From Caprella mutica (taxonomy: Eukaryota > Arthropoda > Malacostraca > Amphipoda > Caprellidae): a stretch of DNA of 64,000 nucleotides. Shown in pieces: positions 60,760 through 64,000 of the stretch. Each line of letters begins with the position of its first letter. Position 1 is the stretch's first letter. The DNA lies in NCBI GenBank assembly GCA_947561585.1, contig CANNZV010002507.1, positions 31,530 through 95,529 on the forward strand. The letters run 5' to 3'. The translations under genes were made by a program, and so were the position numbers. The notes under the pieces are model-generated. The model was not told the origin of the DNA. It did no database searches and saw nothing but the letters and a program-made list of their open reading frames with translations.

Positions 60760-60975
60760 ACGTTTTGCATGCAGCGATCTTCAATCAGCGATCGTCGCCC
60801 GGAAATTATCAATAATATACTGCTAAGTTATTATGTAAAGCTTTAACTATCGTATTTGATGTTGATATTTGACCAACATCACTGTTGGTCCTGCTTCATA
60901 CCCTTTACGTGCCTTGCACAATCTCGAGATTGTCGCGCATTTTCAATGAATCTAAAAGCGCATATATTATTGTCG
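60760..60975. mobile_element. Partial relative of the 29564-30019 repeat
   Basis: The shared blocks are AAGTTATTATGTAAAGCTTT, CATCACTGTTGGTCCTGC, CATACCCTTTACGTGCCTTG and CAATCTCGAGATTGTCGC. The far ends are not recognisable. Confidence 0.5.
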
Positions 60976-61033
60976 TGACTGTACATATGTATAACGAGTA
61001 TATGTATGAGAGTCGCAAATGTACGTATACACA

Positions 61034-61112
61034 AACCCCCCTGTCAGGTTATTGAACAATCATGAAGTGTGCAGTACAACAAACTAGCGGATACAAAAAC
61101 TACATTAAACAA
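61034..61112. mobile_element. GGTCATGAGCC MITE, central fragment
   Basis: Only the centre (AACCCCCCTGTCAGG, CAATCATGAAGTGTGCAGTA, AACTAGCGGATACAA) is present. Neither terminal array is seen. Confidence 0.6.
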
Positions 61113-61984
61113 TTTAATCGAATTAGGGATTGCATCATACTAATAACTAGAAGAAATAAAAAAATAAAAAATGAAAGAAAAAAATCAATTTTAAGGCAGA
61201 GGTGATGTTGCATATATACACATACTATTTCACAAATAGAAAAGGAGTGGAGTAAATGATTACACTGAGAAAAATGAATTATCCATTTAACTCTGTGCTT
61301 ATATTTATTTTTAGACTGATATTTATAAACGACTGTGAAAAAAAATATATTGGTGAAAAAAAATACTAATTTTGGTCCTCTAGTTCCTTTGAGTCTGAGG
61401 TTGACCAATGAGCATGCTTAAATATGTAGATGTATGTGAGTTTGTACAAACAGTTCATTTGGTTGGCTTGAGTGAATGAAATATCGCCCTTGAAAAATTA
61501 ACGACACCCCTTTTAACTTTCATCACCAGATTAGGACGTCATTCTTGAAATTAAGAAGACGAATGTATGGTTACATTTTAATTAAAAAATAAAATAGTTA
61601 GATTTTATTAACAATGAGATAATGATTGTAAAATTACTATATGAATATGCCTATATAAACATATTGAAATATATAAAATATTTCAGGTAATGGAATTTTA
61701 AAGACTACATTATTGATAGTTATATACCTACTCATCCAGCATACAGTAAAACTATTACATGCTTATAATTTATTACATTAATAGATTCGGATGATATATT
61801 GCAATGAGCTTCATAGTTAGTTAGGCATGTTGTAATTTGTATTTCTTCCATTTTTTTGATGAAAAAACTATTCGAATTAGTATTACCTAACGAATGATTG
61901 TAGGACACACACCCAAGGTACCTAGATACACAAGTTAGGTACCCAGATACATTAGTTAGTCATCTAGATACACTAGTCGGTTAC
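61113..61984. other. Old duplicate of the 49.6-50.1 kb block
   Basis: The segments atttcacaaatagaaaagg, gattacactgagaaa and gcttcatagttagttaggca match 49610-50060 in order. No gene is seen. Scattered ggtacctagatacac units follow at 61915-61985. Confidence 0.55.
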
Positions 61985-62527
61985 CCCCCTGGGACATAAG
62001 TCCTCCCGGTCACCCCTCTCCCCCCTTGTTTTTTAATCCTTATTTACCTAGTTAAAGAAATGAAGAGCTACTTAGATAGAAATAACTGAGAGTAACTACC
62101 TAAGCAGGTATAACTGAGAGAAGCTACCTAGATAGAGATAACTGAGAGTAACTACCTAGCTAGAAATAACTGAGAGTAGCTACCAAGATAGAAATAACTG
62201 AGAGAAGTTACTTACATAGAGATAACTTAGAGTAGCTACCTAGATAGAAATAACTGAGAGTAACTACCTAAGCAGGTATAACTGAGAGAAGCTACCTAGA
62301 TAGAAATAACTGAGAGTAACTACCTAAGCAGGTATAACTGAGAGAAGCTACCTAGATAGAAATAACTGAGAGTAACTACCTAAGCAGTTATAACTGAGAG
62401 AAGCTACCTAGATAGAGATAACTGAGAGAAGCTACCTAGATAGAGATAACTGAGAGAAGCTACCTAGATAGAGATAACTGAGAGAAGCTACCTAGATAGA
62501 GATAACTGAGAGACTATACCCTATGAC
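61985..62527. mobile_element. GGTCATGAGCC MITE with internal tandem expansion
   Basis: The left part (CCCCCTGGGACATAAGTCC, then TTTAATCCTTATTTACCTAG) and the right end (CTATGACCTACACCC) belong to the family. Between them the segment containing AGATAGAAATAACTGAGAG has expanded into about fifteen 27-28-bp units (62075-62515). The usual GC-rich centre is lost. Confidence 0.7.
62075..62515. repeat. 28-bp tandem array inside a MITE
   Basis: About fifteen units of the ctacctagatagagataac / tgagagaag type occur. The last five are nearly identical and the earlier ones more varied. The seed sequence is the single-copy segment found at the same position in other family members. Confidence 0.85.
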
Positions 62528-62937
62528 CTACACCCTTGGTTACTTAGGTACACTATAGTTAGTTGCACGAGTTACTTACCTAGGTACACAATCTGCGGGA
62601 CTATAGAGGTGTCGTGTCCAGGAAGGTATAACGTGCACACACTAGTTACACTAGTAACAATGCCTTTGAGATCTAAAAAAGGAATTGCATTGCTTGTCAA
62701 TAGTTGGATAATAAGGTTAGATATCGATATCTAACCTTCCTTAGTACCAACCATGGAACTTATTACTCTGTTGCACTATACGTACTACCTTCATTGTTTA
62801 CACTAATTCTTGTTCGAAAATAATATAAACTTCATTATATTCTGTTTTTAAAAATTATTTTCACTATAGCGGTAAATAACACAAATTATTATGACTTATA
62901 ATTTATAAATAGTTTATTTATTTGTTACACTAAATGA

Positions 62938-63133
62938 ACTATAGTTTAATGACCTGGTAGGGGAGTTGGGGGGCGGCACGCCCCCCGATATACATATATT
63001 TTATGTTTAATCAGTAATGAACTACAAAAGTGTCGAGAAGGATTAAATAATATAAGTAAATAAGGATTAAAAAACATGGGGTTTCGTGACCACAGACCGG
63101 GGGGGGGGGGAGGGGGTTATGACCTACACCCCC
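62938..63133. mobile_element. GGTCATGAGCC MITE, 5'-truncated copy
   Basis: It starts in the family centre (TTTAATGACCTGG, hairpin CGCCCCCCG) and ends with a degenerate terminal array and TTATGACCTACACCCC. The left terminal array is missing. Confidence 0.65.
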
Positions 63134-64000
63134 TGCCATTAACCATAGTGCTACCCTCCCCAGTCCCCCTTAACCCCTCACTTTCCGAGTACTATGGGTA
63201 TCCGATCCCATAAGTTTTAACTAAAAGACTGTTGTTACTAGGTACCAAGTTACTAAAGTATAGCCGTATAGGGAAAATAACCAAAAATATTGTACCTATA
63301 TATAGAGTAAGTACCAAGTTATCGAACGGTTCCAGTTTTACGAACAAGTAAAAAAGGTTATTATGAGTATAAAATAATAATTAAAATACATATTTTACGT
63401 GCTCGAAAATGTAACCGTTCGATAACTCGGAACTTACCCTAATTAGTCAGCTATCTAAATTGTACATAACTAATCAATATTCTTATATCAAAATATTTAT
63501 TTAAATTTAATAACAAATATTTCAATCGAATAATTAAACTAGGTAGTATGAACCATATCATAGGTAAAATGGTCATCACTCATCAGTATAAAATTTACTC
63601 AATATATCACAAATCGTCATTCAAATAACAGTCACAATAATACATCTTCTTATCTAGATTTTGATTTTATATATTTCAATAATATTTTTTTACAACGACC
63701 ATAGTTGTGAAAGTGCATTTTCCCCAAATCTGTATATCCCTATATAGTATTATACGCTCAAACATCATCTCACCCCCTCCCTCCCCCTCTATCAGTAGTT
63801 TTTAGGTACCTATCGTAATGTTTAACAAATTAATGAGCCTAGAACTGCAAATAAAAGCTATAGTCTATGACTCTATCCATTGTCAAATGGTCTCTGTATT
63901 GCTATAACCAAATTATATTCAAATGTTGAACTAACATTTAATTATTATTGGATATGATTATTCTAGAATCTTAAATAACAAATATTTCAATCGAATAATT
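63134..64000. other. Rearranged copy of the 55.5-56.2 kb block
   Basis: Positions 63185-63480 match 55535-55860, and 63806-63925 match 56085-56190 inverted. The 25-bp segment starting taacaaatatttcaatcg at 63511 recurs exactly at 63976-64000, so another copy may begin at the window edge. Confidence 0.6.
63303..63437. mobile_element. Short MITE with GTTCCGAGTTATCGA ends, copy 2
   Basis: It is bounded by GTAAGTACCAAGTTATCGAA and, reversed, GGTAAGTTCCGAGTTATCGA. It lies inside a longer block shared with 55535-55860, so this copy probably arose by segmental duplication and not by a new insertion. Confidence 0.65.

Noticed and set aside
1..64000. CRISPR array interpretation of the regular repeats
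   Set aside because: The units are contiguous without unique spacers, and the genome is eukaryotic with introns.

Overview
This is a eukaryotic, AT-rich, intron-bearing window with no bacterial features. It most likely comes from an insect. The evidence is a BTB/POZ C2H2 zinc-finger gene of the lola/tramtrack/abrupt kind, a secreted repeat protein whose signal peptide is split by an intron and whose promoter has a TATA box plus an arthropod TCAGT initiator, and piggyBac-like, mariner-like, hAT and CR1/jockey-type mobile-element relics. A hemipteran would fit, but the order cannot be settled from this sequence alone.

Only two host genes can be supported. The first is on the plus strand (30615-33622, two exons). 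It encodes a secreted, acidic protein of about 777 residues with an 8-residue YDSPVETV-type repeat block and a 10-residue ARHHHVAQAP-type His-rich block. A 47-bp tandem array carrying heat-shock-element-like palindromes lies just upstream of its promoter. The second is on the minus strand (46936 down to 41886, four coding exons, about 455 residues) and encodes a BTB domain followed by two C-terminal C2H2 fingers. The end of its second coding exon, including the 5' splice donor, has been tandemly duplicated about ten times at a 33-bp period. Seven of the donors are in the same phase. This is the most unusual feature of the window.

The rest is repeats. About twenty unrelated tandem arrays (periods 4 to 47 bp) cover roughly a quarter of the window. 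The largest are a 27-bp satellite (1-3560), a 43-bp array (10943-12268), a 13-bp array (13790-15780), an 18-bp array (18731-20415), a 29-bp array (27508-28648), a 44-bp array (39655-40388) and a 28-bp array (50740-54060).

Between the arrays are mobile elements that can be delimited by eye from terminal inverted repeats and target-site duplications: two piggyBac-like MITEs (TTAA), two mariner-like elements (TA), a hAT relic with a transposase C-terminus (8-bp duplication), a GGTCATGAGCC-ended MITE family with 9-bp duplications in about seven copies, a 737-bp element with a perfect 9-bp duplication, an inverted pair of TTTA-containing repeats, and an internally deleted LINE inside the BTB gene's third intron. 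From 49.6 kb to the end the sequence is a mosaic of old duplicated blocks and MITEs around the 28-bp array. Positions 48518-48540 are an assembly gap.
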